Positions 26,043-33,539 of a DNA stretch of 43,820 nucleotides are shown here, in pieces. Within the stretch, counting starts at the first letter, position 1; every line of letters begins with the position of its first letter. Location of the stretch: NCBI GenBank assembly GCA_949299335.1, contig CASGAD010000005.1:1-43820 (forward strand). Reading direction: 5' to 3'. This DNA comes from an uncultured bacterium (GTDB lineage: Bacteria; Bacillota_I; Bacilli_A; RFN20; CAG-826). The notes under the pieces were generated by a model. That model saw only the letters and a list, made by a program, of their open reading frames with translations, was not told where the DNA came from and made no database searches. Position numbers and translations under genes: made by a program.

Positions 26043-27719
26043 TTATTTCTCTAAAGTTTCAATTTCTTTTTCGATCAAATCGACGAATTTATCATCTTTT
26101 TTGAATTTTTGACTCCAGATTCTAAGAATCTTTATGGCATCGCATTTATTTCCATCAATTTTATAGACTAATTTAGCATAATTTAATACATCTGAATATT
26201 TAATTGCAAAACCAGTTTCCATAGCTTCATTAATCTTAGTATTTACAATTTCTTTTAACACTTCTTTATCCATATCTCTAAAGTGGTCAAAGTTCTTTGT
26301 TAAGAGTGATAAAGCATACTTACCATTATAATTATGATCAATTATCTTGAGTGCTAAACCATCATAACCTTCTTCAAACAATAACTCTAAAGCTTCTAAA
26401 TCGTTTAAATCAAGATAACAAGCTAATAAGTCTTTTTGATACTCTTCTTTTTCCTCGATTGTTTTAAGTTTTAATAAATAATTTTTAGATGGAGATAATT
26501 TAAACGCTCTCATTAATTGTGTTTTCGCTGCTTTATAATCGTCCACATTTCTATATAAATCAGATAATAAGACATAGACATTAGGATCTTTAATATCATA
26601 AGCAAATTCATCTCTTAGTTTTGCTTCAGATTCTTCGATTAATTTTATAGCATCTTTATATTTTCTTTGAGTAGCTAATTCATTAGCTCTTAAAGAAAGT
26701 AAGCATGGGAGGAATTTATAATCATTTACTAAATCTTTATATACTTTTGTTGATTTTGTTGCCTTGCTAAGTGAATCAACTAAAAATACTTCTGCTGTTC
26801 TACTTGCATCGATTAAATTCTTATGATCAGTTAATTCAAAGAAGGAAACTGTATCTTTAACTTTTTCAATTTCTAGGGATTCTTCAACATATCCATAGAC
26901 CATTTTTCTATAAATTAAACTTCTTTCATTATAATTAGGAGCTTCATTAAGAGCTTTTCTTAATTCTAAATATGTATATCTAATTAATTTTTCGTCATTA
27001 ATATATTTTGCGAGGTTTACATAGAAAGTAATAAATTTATCAGCAAAAACATTGAAAGTAGCTTCACTATTTTTCATTAAATGCATTAAAATTTCTGACA
27101 TTAATTTAAATGTATCTTTAACTTTTCCTTCTTTAAAATATTCTTCCAAGAAAGGAAATACTATTTCAATTGGTGCGTATTGAGGAACTATTTCAAATAA
27201 TCTTTCATCATTTTCATCAATTAAAGCATAGTAGTTTTCATAACTATCAATAACATCTCTTGCTTTATAAAGGATGTAAGACTCTTTATCGCTAGCTTTT
27301 TTCATGGCGTATTTAAATAAAACCATGTGACGATTTTCTTTACTATCGTTTCTTATGTAGTTATATAAAACTTCTTCTTTTTCTTTTTGTGTCATCTTAG
27401 TTAAAGCCCATTTAACACGATCTTCTCTATGATTATCATTAAGATCAAATGTTAAAGAGTTATGTAATTCGTTTTCTAAAGCAATAACTACAGCTGCTTC
27501 ATGACGACATCTTTTTCCTAGTTGAGATTCTAAGCAAGAACAATTCATCTTTTTAACAACATTGTTCTCAATCTCCATCTTAACTTTATATAAATCATTT
27601 CCATATACTGAAGCATAAAGCATATTATCTAGCATATGGATATTTTTTACTTTTCCTTTTTCAAAACGTCTTCTACCTTTTTCAAGTGTTTCTAATGAGA
27701 ATACTTCTTCCTTAGTCAT
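26043..27719 (-). CDS. SWIM zinc-finger protein with TPR-like repeats
   Basis: The 558-residue protein has an N-terminal SWIM domain. Cys60-x-Cys62-X8-Cys71-x-His73 (CSCLESQLGKRCRHEAAV) is a complete CxCxnCxH zinc site, preceded by the usual GRRRFEKGKVKNI strand region. The rest (about 120-558) is all-helical with repeated 34-residue-like units (for example NVYVLLSDLYRNVDDYKAAKTQLMRAFKLSPS), suggesting TPR or similar protein-binding repeats. SWIM domains bind nucleic acid or protein; in bacteria they often sit beside SNF2 helicases, but none is here. An AGGAGG site lies 7 nt before the ATG. Expression probably depends on the leader with a terminator described at 27757-27887. Confidence 0.83.
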   Translation of the reverse strand: MTKEEVFSLETLEKGRRRFEKGKVKNIHMLDNMLYASVYGNDLYKVKMEIENNVVKKMNCSCLESQLGKRCRHEAAVVIALENELHNSLTFDLNDNHREDRVKWALTKMTQKEKEEVLYNYIRNDSKENRHMVLFKYAMKKASDKESYILYKARDVIDSYENYYALIDENDERLFEIVPQYAPIEIVFPFLEEYFKEGKVKDTFKLMSEILMHLMKNSEATFNVFADKFITFYVNLAKYINDEKLIRYTYLELRKALNEAPNYNERSLIYRKMVYGYVEESLEIEKVKDTVSFFELTDHKNLIDASRTAEVFLVDSLSKATKSTKVYKDLVNDYKFLPCLLSLRANELATQRKYKDAIKLIEESEAKLRDEFAYDIKDPNVYVLLSDLYRNVDDYKAAKTQLMRAFKLSPSKNYLLKLKTIEEKEEYQKDLLACYLDLNDLEALELLFEEGYDGLALKIIDHNYNGKYALSLLTKNFDHFRDMDKEVLKEIVNTKINEAMETGFAIKYSDVLNYAKLVYKIDGNKCDAIKILRIWSQKFKKDDKFVDLIEKEIETLEK

Positions 27720-27756
27720 ATAAATAAACCTCCTTTGACTTAACGAATATTATTAT

Positions 27757-27806
27757 TAAAAAAAGGAAACTCTTTAAAATCACTTGCGAAATTAAAAAGT
27801 TTCCTT
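27757..27806 (-). terminator. Terminator inside the SWIM-gene leader
   Basis: On the - strand GGAAACT..AGTTTCC, extended by TTTTAA/TTTTAAA, forms a long stem, followed by T7. It lies about 40 nt before the start codon of the SWIM gene, in the position of an attenuator. Confidence 0.75.
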
Positions 27807-27887
27807 ATTGTGTACGCTATCAAAAACGCCAAATTTTAATACCTCAAAATTTAGTAGCAAAAATCTCCTTTTGGTAATTGCATTATA
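27757..27887 (-). ncRNA. Unrecognised leader RNA or small RNA
   Basis: A TATAAT (27882-27887 on -) starts a transcript of about 115 nt ending at the strong terminator. Within it AAATTTT/AAAATTT forms an inner hairpin and GCTA/TAGC may enclose it. The -35 region is poor. The sequence does not match purine, preQ1, SAM, T-box, fluoride or yybP-type consensus that I know. It is either a riboswitch-like attenuator of the SWIM gene or a free small RNA. From 27900 to 28120 I see only AT-rich sequence. Confidence 0.45.
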
Positions 27888-28122
27888 AACCTTGTGTTTA
27901 ATCATACTTTTAATTTATCACATAATCAAAAATTTACAAGTGGAATTAAGAGAAATGACCGACTTTAAGCTTTATTTAGAGCTAAAAGCAAAGTTTGATA
28001 ATTCGATATGTAATTCTTAAATTAATATTTATAAATTGCGATTTCCTTTAAAAAATAGAAATTAATTTAAAGTCAACTATATTTTCACTATAAATCTACT
28101 ACTTTAATACTAGAAAGATACT

Positions 28123-28150
28123 AAAAAGAGGAAAGATGAACTTTCCTCTT
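28123..28150 (-). terminator. Terminator of the lipoprotein gene
   Basis: AAGAGGAAAG (28126-28135) and CTTTCCTCTT (28141-28150) form a perfect 10-bp stem with a 5-nt loop and a short U-tract on -. Confidence 0.8.
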
Positions 28151-28170
28151 AAATGGGGGTAGAAACTCTC

Positions 28171-29019
28171 TTAGTTTAAATTAGCTACTAAAGAATAATT
28201 AGCACTTCCGTTTTCTATAGTCTTTTCAAAGGTTAATGAGAAGGTAGTAGATGTTAATTCTTCACTGACTTCTACATTATATTTCCATGTATTACTAGAA
28301 TAGTTACAAGTAACTTTTAAAGAGAAAGTTAAAACGCTTAAAGTCATAACAGGGTTATCTTTATTTAAATTAATAGAATACGACACTAAACTTACTCCGT
28401 TTAATTTGAAGCTATAATCAAACAAGTGATATGATTCTTCACCATCAACTTTAGTTTCTTCTTTAATAACTAATGAAGTGTCCTTATTTTCACCTAAATA
28501 TAAAGATAATTCTCTATTTGAATGCTTATTTTCTAAATAAGCTGTTGAAGTAAAATCTAAATGACTTGATCCATCAATTGCTACAACGCCTTCTATTGCT
28601 TCAGTGTATTCTTTATTATCGTTTAAATCGTTCATGTAGTTATAGTAGATCACTATTTCTTTTGTTTCATCGTTATTATTCTTAAAACTAATAGTTTCTT
28701 TAAAGGTATAATTTGCTCCTTCATATGCAAATTTTTCTTCGCCTTCTTCTCCTTCTACCTTAGAATCAATCTTAAAGTCATTATTTATTAAGATATCCAA
28801 TGAAGGGAGAGCTAAAGTTACTTCAGAACTAACTGATTCAGCATTAAAAGCTTTATTAACCTTGTTAGCACTATTAACTCCGAATAAATTAATTCCACTA
28901 GCTAATCTAAGATTTCTAGATTCAGCATCATTTAAATCAACTTCATTATTCGAACAAGAAGCTAAAGTTGTTCCTAATAACATACAAGCCCCTACCATAC
29001 ATAACATTCTTTTTTTCAT
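28171..29019 (-). CDS. Lipoprotein of unknown function, probable ECF target
   Basis: This 282-residue secreted lipoprotein has its signal ending at Cys22 (TTLASC). The mature part is rich in Ser, Asn, Lys and Glu with alternating beta-strand patterns and no recognised domain. GAGG precedes the ATG. It follows the sigma/anti-sigma pair but is separated from it by a terminator and has its own promoter region, which shares a 15-bp motif with the sigma gene promoter. I infer that it is transcribed by the ECF sigma factor, perhaps as an envelope-stress product or sensor. In overall style (short strands, many Asn/Tyr) it resembles the extracellular part of the anti-sigma protein. Confidence 0.75.
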   Translation of the reverse strand: MKKRMLCMVGACMLLGTTLASCSNNEVDLNDAESRNLRLASGINLFGVNSANKVNKAFNAESVSSEVTLALPSLDILINNDFKIDSKVEGEEGEEKFAYEGANYTFKETISFKNNNDETKEIVIYYNYMNDLNDNKEYTEAIEGVVAIDGSSHLDFTSTAYLENKHSNRELSLYLGENKDTSLVIKEETKVDGEESYHLFDYSFKLNGVSLVSYSINLNKDNPVMTLSVLTFSLKVTCNYSSNTWKYNVEVSEELTSTTFSLTFEKTIENGSANYSLVANLN

Positions 29020-29035
29020 AAGTTTTCCTCACTTT

Positions 29036-29050
29036 CAATTACTAGTACAA
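29036..29050 (-). promoter_or_regulatory. Candidate ECF promoter/operator motif, copy 2
   Basis: On the - strand TTGTACTAGTAATTG lies about 17 bp before the lipoprotein start. It matches the motif before the sigma gene (30764-30778) at 14 of 15 positions. The core TACTAGTA is a palindrome. Confidence 0.6.
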
Positions 29051-29087
29051 ATAAACTTTTTAATTTATTGGAATTTTTTTAAGAAAA

Positions 29088-29119
29088 TAAAAAGCACATC
29101 TTTTATCGATGCACCTTTT
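29088..29119 (-). terminator. Terminator of the sigma/anti-sigma operon
   Basis: On the - strand GGTGCATC and GATGTGC(T) pair across a 7-nt loop and are followed by TTTTTATTTT. It starts directly after the anti-sigma stop codon. Confidence 0.7.
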
Positions 29120-29120
29120 A

Positions 29121-30245
29121 TTAATTGATTGGGACTTCTACTTTCAAATCATCCCCGAAATCATATACATTATTATTGTCTTCTTTACTTAGGCTTACTT
29201 TTTCAATACTTTTAGTAAAACCAGAAATCAAATCATGATAATCAACTTTAAAGATCAAAGTAAATAAACTTAATAAATCACTTGATATATCAAAATAAGA
29301 AATTAAATAATCATCTTTTATTTCTAAAGTATACGTTGAATCATAATCATTTAATCCAAAATTTATAATGAAACGCTCATAATAATCTGAATCATTAGTA
29401 TAATTTTCTAGATAAGTTGAAAAAGTAAATGAGGAATAGTTATCATCAATTTGTTTCTCGTTATCTATTTTATAAACATTGTTTTCGTTATATAGAACTG
29501 TTTTATAATAGCTTGAGTCACCTTCTTTTACTTCAAATAGTTCGACTTTATAATACTCACTAATAAATAGTGTTTTAATTTCTAAATATCCATAATCTAA
29601 CTCAGTATCATTATTATAGTAATAATTAAACTTAATTAGTCCTAAGGCAAATGAATACTCATTAACATAGTTAAATTTATCTCCATTAATTGTTACTTCA
29701 TGATCAAGTTTAGTTGATGAATAATCTATCGAGTCTAAATCAAACAAAGAATTAATGAAAATTAATGATATTTTTTCAAATCCTGAAACAATTCGATCAA
29801 TTATTAAAGAATTAGAATCATCTAAAAAGTTTATTTGATTTGCTTTAGCATAATTAACTAAGGCTTTTTTACTCACTTCTTCACTGGTATCCTCATCATT
29901 AAGATTAAATAAGAGGAATTCCTTACCAATTGTTTTAATGGCTTCACTATTTTGATTGCCTATAACACTTAAATTATTAGAAATATTAATTGAACTGTTG
30001 CTATCTTTTAAAGCAAAAGGTAATGATACACCTAAAATTATGGCTACTAAAGCGAAAGAAGAAGCGAAAGCAATCGCTTTTTTGGACATAAAGAAGTTTA
30101 ATTTTTTCTTAGATTCAACATTTTGTTTGCTTTTTAAGGAATTAAACTTACTTAGTATAGTCTTGGAATCAGTTTTAAAATCGTAATCTTTAGAATTACT
30201 TATTAAATTGTCAATCTTATCATCTTTAATTGGTTTAATAATCAT
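29121..30245 (-). CDS. Probable anti-sigma factor (single-pass membrane protein)
   Basis: The 374-residue protein has a cytoplasmic N-terminus of about 54 residues, one membrane helix (about 55-78, KKAIAFASSFALVAIILGVSLPFAL) and a large outside domain rich in Tyr, Asp, Asn and Ser. Its ATG overlaps the sigma gene stop in an ATGA, and an AAGGAG site sits at the end of the sigma gene. Size, topology and position are those of a membrane anti-sigma factor, though no classical zinc anti-sigma motif (HxxxCxxC) is present. The outside domain is presumably the sensor and is not recognised. Inference rests mainly on position and topology. Confidence 0.7.
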   Translation of the reverse strand: MIIKPIKDDKIDNLISNSKDYDFKTDSKTILSKFNSLKSKQNVESKKKLNFFMSKKAIAFASSFALVAIILGVSLPFALKDSNSSINISNNLSVIGNQNSEAIKTIGKEFLLFNLNDEDTSEEVSKKALVNYAKANQINFLDDSNSLIIDRIVSGFEKISLIFINSLFDLDSIDYSSTKLDHEVTINGDKFNYVNEYSFALGLIKFNYYYNNDTELDYGYLEIKTLFISEYYKVELFEVKEGDSSYYKTVLYNENNVYKIDNEKQIDDNYSSFTFSTYLENYTNDSDYYERFIINFGLNDYDSTYTLEIKDDYLISYFDISSDLLSLFTLIFKVDYHDLISGFTKSIEKVSLSKEDNNNVYDFGDDLKVEVPIN

Positions 30246-30760
30246 AACTTCAACTCCTTTCTTAACTTTTTAATTCCTGAATTATATAGCCAAATAATCG
30301 TACCAAGTGGTTTAGAGCTCATTTTTGAAATTTCTTCAAAAGTTAACTCAGAGTAGTAATGAAGCATAAACACATTAAGTTCCTTTTTGTTTAATATATT
30401 TTTTATTTGTTCCATTAAAATGACTTCATCACTTTTATATTCATCAATCGAGGAAGCTTTATATTCGTAATCTTCAAAATCATCTTCTTTAGATACTTTT
30501 TTTAAATAATTAATTGCCACATTTCTAGAAAGAGTTATAAAGTATCCACCAATCGACTTACTTACATCAATAGTATCAATATTTTCTAAAAACTTTAGAT
30601 AAACATCTTGCATTAAATCTTCACTAGTTTCGTAACTCTTAACATAAGAATATATGTTATAAAAGACTACTTTTTTAGTTGTGCTAAAAATTTGGTCAAA
30701 CTCTTTTGTTTCACCATTTTGCATCCTTTTAACCATTTCTTTTAAAGCTGCTTCATCCAT
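30242..30760 (-). CDS. ECF-type RNA polymerase sigma factor
   Basis: This protein has sigma region 2 (KEFDQIFSTTKKVVFYNIYSYV...SEDLMQDVYLKFLENI, with the DLxQDVxLK signature and GYFITLSRNVAINYLKK) and region 4 (LNKKELNVFMLHYYSELTFEEISKMSSKPLGTIIWLYNSGIKKLRKEL, a helix-turn-helix). There is no region 3, so it is group 4 (ECF). I use the ATG at 30760; a GTG at 30766 is also in frame. Neither has a ribosome-binding site, and the shared motif ends within a few bases of the start, so the mRNA may be leaderless. It should direct RNA polymerase to its own promoter and to the lipoprotein gene at 28171. Confidence 0.9.
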   Translation of the reverse strand: MDEAALKEMVKRMQNGETKEFDQIFSTTKKVVFYNIYSYVKSYETSEDLMQDVYLKFLENIDTIDVSKSIGGYFITLSRNVAINYLKKVSKEDDFEDYEYKASSIDEYKSDEVILMEQIKNILNKKELNVFMLHYYSELTFEEISKMSSKPLGTIIWLYNSGIKKLRKELKL

Positions 30761-30763
30761 GGA

Positions 30764-30778
30764 CACTTACTAGTACAA
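30764..30778 (-). promoter_or_regulatory. Candidate ECF promoter/operator motif, copy 1
   Basis: On the - strand TTGTACTAGTAAGTG ends at the very start of the sigma gene and matches the copy before the lipoprotein gene at 14 of 15 positions. AT-rich sequence (CAAATAA / CAATAAA) lies about 17 bp upstream of TACTAG in both and could be the -35 part. Confidence 0.6.
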
Positions 30779-30792
30779 TTTAATTTATGATT

Positions 30793-31485
30793 TTATTTGA
30801 ATAAATTTTCATCAACCTTTGGATATTTATATTTTGTAGTCACACTTAAAAAATGAGAAAGGGTGTTTTTTACCTTGAAATAATTTAATATATCAATTAA
30901 AAAAGCGATAGTAGATTTATTAATTTCGCTATTAATTATAATGTCTTGCATCTTTATATTATTGTAGCATTTGATAAATTCTTTAGTTAGTAATCCAAAT
31001 TTCTTCTTATTAATGTTATGAATTTTAGAAAAATTTTCTAACACATCGAGATAAGTAATCAAAACTTTAGAAACTTTGTCAATTTTTATATTCATTGAAA
31101 CAAGAGATATATTATTTATTTTTATTACATCTTTAAATTTTTCATTTAAATAAATTTTATAGTGATATGAAGGTGTATTAATTAATCCAGCTTCATAGTA
31201 AAAAGATTCCCCTACTAAAACACCTTTTTTATTCACTAATAAAGATTTTTTGATTTCTTTTTCATTAATTTTTATTATTTCACCATCCTTAATTTTCGGT
31301 CTATAGAAAACACCTTTGGTTAGCCTAACTAAGTATTTTTTTAAACAGAGTTTGCAGATTGCATCATTAAAATCAGTAAGACTACATTTCTTGTTTTCGT
31401 TAATAATTGAATATAAATGTTCACCTATAATTAAATCGTTAACTTTATATTCGTTGACTTTTTTTAAGATAAGATCGTTATTCAT
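30793..31485 (-). CDS. DUF6088 / AbiEi-like protein (type IV antitoxin-like)
   Basis: The protein (230 residues from ATG 31485) resembles the DUF6088/AbiEi-type antitoxins. There is an N-terminal winged-helix region (SLTDFNDAICKLCLKKYLVRLTKGVFYRPKI), then the conserved GVLVGESFYYEAGLINTPSYHYKIYLN segment and a helical C-terminus. In type IV toxin-antitoxin systems such proteins bind DNA and regulate a nucleotidyltransferase toxin, but no AbiEii-like toxin gene adjoins; the IS30 element inserted upstream may have removed or displaced it. A longer frame from TTG 31521 is less likely. Neither start has a ribosome-binding site, and a TTGACA (31516-31521 on -) lies upstream, so a leaderless start is possible. 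Confidence 0.7.
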   Translation of the reverse strand: MNNDLILKKVNEYKVNDLIIGEHLYSIINENKKCSLTDFNDAICKLCLKKYLVRLTKGVFYRPKIKDGEIIKINEKEIKKSLLVNKKGVLVGESFYYEAGLINTPSYHYKIYLNEKFKDVIKINNISLVSMNIKIDKVSKVLITYLDVLENFSKIHNINKKKFGLLTKEFIKCYNNIKMQDIIINSEINKSTIAFLIDILNYFKVKNTLSHFLSVTTKYKYPKVDENLFK

Positions 31486-31581
31486 CAAAGACAAATTAAA
31501 GAGAAAAAGGCAATTTGTCAAGATAATTGCGATTTAATACGCTATAAAAATTAAACCATTGAAAAGTAGCTTAGAATTGTT

Positions 31582-31596
31582 TTTTCTCTAGCCCAT
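31582..31596. repeat. Left direct repeat flanking the IS30 element
   Basis: TTTTCTCTAGCCCAT occurs here and again at 33176-33190, exactly outside the two inverted ends of the element. It is best read as a 15-bp target duplication. Confidence 0.75.
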
Positions 31597-31603
31597 GATA
31601 ACT

Positions 31604-31824
31604 GAAAAAGTAAATTCCATTATGATTGAATTTAGTTTTTCTTTTCAAGTGAAATAATTAATTCCATATTTATGAGCATTTTCAGCATTAAAAATTAAAA
31701 CAATATGCATCTTTAATTGAATTTACTTTTTCACAATTGAAATTACAGTTGCAAAAGTCAAAAAAATTCGTATTTAAAAACTTATTTTTATGCTTTAAAA
31801 TAAAAATAGAAAAAGTAATTTCCA
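31604..31824. repeat. Iterated end-motif copies at the left end of the IS
   Basis: Copies of GAAAAAGTAAATTCCAT lie at 31604-31620 (exact), 31651-31667 (14/17) and 31809-31824 (one change in 16), and inverted at 31626-31641 and 31717-31732. The right end has inverted copies at 33121-33137 and 33151-33167. They look like transposase binding sites. CCACTGGCATG (31822-31832) also recurs inverted at the right end (near 33092-33102). Confidence 0.65.
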
Positions 31825-31841
31825 CTGGCATGTGGTAAAAA

Positions 31842-32213
31842 TTAGATAAGGTTTTTGTGAAGTGTAACCTTATCTTTTTTTATAAATTCAATTCCTAATT
31901 TAGTTGCAATTTCTATTCCAAACATAAAAGTAAACATTTCATAAGGTGTCTTATTGTTAAGTGAAGCTCTTGGATAGGAATTTATATGTGAAAACATTAA
32001 ATTTATTTTATCCTGATTTAAGTCATCAAAACTTCTACCATTTTCTAAAACATCTCTAACAAAGTTATGATTGTTTTCAACATGTGGTTTTTGACAACTT
32101 TGCATCGCATCACAATAATAAACATAAGTAATTATTTCTCCGTTTTCATCCGCTTGAAGTAAGTCGTAATTATAAAATTCTGTTCCTCTATCAGTTAAGA
32201 TCGCTGAGAACAA
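31842..32213 (-). pseudogene. IS30 transposase, C-terminal part (frameshifted)
   Basis: This 123-residue frame holds the rest of the DDE catalytic domain: LTDRGTEF with the second Asp, and KPHVENNHNFVRDVLENGRSFDDL with the catalytic Glu, then the SYPRASLNNKTPYEMF end that closes IS30 transposases. It has no ribosome-binding site of its own. Together with the next entry it makes one transposase of about 410 residues. Confidence 0.85.
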
Positions 32214-32230
32214 GTTATAAAATGATTTGC

Positions 32231-33094
32231 CTATTTATCTCTATAAATTCTAATTTGCCTTGCGACTTCTAAAGACGTTTTGCTTTTAATTAACTTTCCG
32301 AACATAAATTTTGTTTTTGGTTCAATAAAAGTCAATAGGTATGGGCCAGAAAGATTATTATATAAAGTATCCATTTCTAGATAAGTTGAAATCTCCCCAT
32401 TATTAATTTTCTCAATAAAGTCTTTAAAAGTGTGATTTATATAATGATTTGATGGCTTTTTTGGGTAGAAAATCTCTTTTACCTTTCTTTTTACTGATTC
32501 TTTAAGGTCAATTGTTGTTATTCCATAATTGCGCATTTTTCCTTCGTGAATCCAATGATAAATAGTTCTTTCAGATAGCTGAAATTCTGGATGATTCGTA
32601 ACTATTACATAAGGTGACTGACCTTGTTTTATTAGCGCAGCAATTTCAGATTTCAAATAATCAACATTTTCATGCGAATTATTATGCCCTTGTCTAGAAA
32701 CATGCAGATTGGTCTCATAAGCAGTTTGTGCCTGTTTTGCCACATATTTTATTTTGTGTAATCTACATGCTCTAATACTTTTACATCCATTACAATATCC
32801 AGGTTTTAAATCTCTCCTTTCGCATTTTCTAACTTCATATCTTAAGCAACCTTTTGGGTTGTTACAGTTGTAACATTCTCTAACATGAATACATTTTTCA
32901 ATTCCATTAACTAGAGACAACGAAACGGGTTCACTTCTAAATAAGTGAAGTTTAATTTCTTTTCCGATTGTAGATGGATCTTTCGCTAGCTTAATAGCTA
33001 TATCTTTCTTTGACATGTTTTGATTAAGACCAGCTTCGATTTCACATCTATCTTGATAAGTTAAATGGGCCATATTATTCACTCCATAAAACAT
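32231..33094 (-). pseudogene. IS30 transposase, N-terminal part (frameshifted)
   Basis: The 287-residue frame has the IS30 HTH_38 domain (HLTYQDRCEIEAGLNQNMSKKDIAIKL), a Cys-rich zinc-like middle part (CIHVRECYNCNNPKGC...CERRDLKPGYCNGCKSIRAC), a second HTH (LSERTIYHWIHEGKM) and the first catalytic Asp (YLEMDTLYN). It stops at GAT AAA TAG. Inserting one A (GAT AAA ATA GGC AAA) restores the frame into the downstream part without another stop. The A-run is only three long, so programmed slippage is unlikely; the likely cause is a single-base deletion or sequencing error. The true start is probably the second Met (NNMAHLTY). Confidence 0.87.
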
Positions 33095-33175
33095 GCCAGT
33101 GGTAATGGAATTATAACATTATGGAATTTACTTTTTCGCATCGGTGTCTAATGGAATTTACTATTTCAGTTAATG

Positions 33176-33190
33176 TTTTCTCTAGCCCAT
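33176..33190. repeat. Right direct repeat flanking the IS30 element
   Basis: TTTTCTCTAGCCCAT, identical to 31582-31596. Joining the flanks gives an imperfect inverted repeat (AATTGTTTTTT ... AAAAAAACTATT) around the duplicated bases, so the original target was hairpin-like. Confidence 0.75.
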
Positions 33191-33202
33191 TTAAAAAAAC
33201 TA

Positions 33203-33231
33203 TTGATTTTCAGGTCAAGTAAGTGCATAAT
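33203..33231 (+). promoter_or_regulatory. Promoter of tRNA-Gly
   Basis: TTGATT (33203-33208) and CATAAT (33226-33231) are 17 bp apart and 11 bp before the tRNA. The IS ends only about 28 bp before the -35 box. Confidence 0.6.
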
Positions 33232-33241
33232 AATCTAGCGC

Positions 33242-33315
33242 GCAGGTGTAGTTTAATGGTAGAGCATCAGCCTTCCAAGCTGATTACGCGGGTTCGATTC
33301 CCGTCACCTGCTCCA
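33242..33315 (+). tRNA. tRNA-Gly(TCC)
   Basis: GCAGGTG/CACCTGC makes the acceptor stem with discriminator T and encoded CCA. The anticodon arm CAGC-CTTCCAA-GCTG carries TCC, and the T-loop is TTCGATT. All arms are complete. Confidence 0.97.
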
Positions 33316-33330
33316 AACTAGTTGAAACTT

Positions 33331-33368
33331 CCCCTTAGCTTGAGCAGATGTTCGAAAAAGGGGTTTTT
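33331..33368 (+). terminator. Terminator after tRNA-Gly
   Basis: CCCCTT (33331-33336) pairs with AAGGGG (33358-33363) and is followed by TTTTT. From 33369 to 33442 I see nothing further. Confidence 0.65.
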
Positions 33369-33442
33369 ATTTGCTTGATATTTAATGTTTTGATATTCCA
33401 TATCATAAAATCACACAATAAAAGCGATAAATACCAATAAAG

Positions 33443-33471
33443 TTGACAACAAAATACCAATTTTATACACT
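33443..33471 (+). promoter_or_regulatory. Promoter of rdgB
   Basis: A perfect TTGACA (33443-33448) and TACACT (33466-33471) are 17 bp apart, with the start codon about 62 nt past the expected transcription start. Confidence 0.65.
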
Positions 33472-33539
33472 TACAAAGTCTTAATATACTTTTTATTTTG
33501 TAAAAAATAGTTAAGAATATACCTAAGAGGCAAAAATTT

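Larger units (their letters stand above)
31597..33175 (-). mobile_element. IS30-family insertion sequence (inactive by frameshift)
   Basis: The element is about 1579 bp between 15-bp direct repeats. Its ends are inverted copies: GATAACTGAAAAAGTAAATT on the left and CATTAACTGAAATAGTAAAT read inward from the right, sharing TAACTGAAA(A/T)AGTAAATTCCATTA. One transposase gene fills most of it, split by a frameshift. The long duplication is unlike most IS30 members (2-3 bp) but like IS1630 of Mycoplasma fermentans, which duplicates long variable inverted-repeat targets. The first 245 bp (31597-31841) hold no gene but several further copies of the end motif. Confidence 0.85.

Noticed and set aside
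27757-27887. Purine, preQ1, SAM or T-box riboswitch before the SWIM gene
   Set aside because: The conserved bases of these classes are absent, so I leave the RNA unclassified.
32213-32235. Programmed -1 frameshift in the IS30 transposase
   Set aside because: The slip site is only AAA before TAG, with no A AAA AAG-type heptamer. A single-base loss explains the break more simply.
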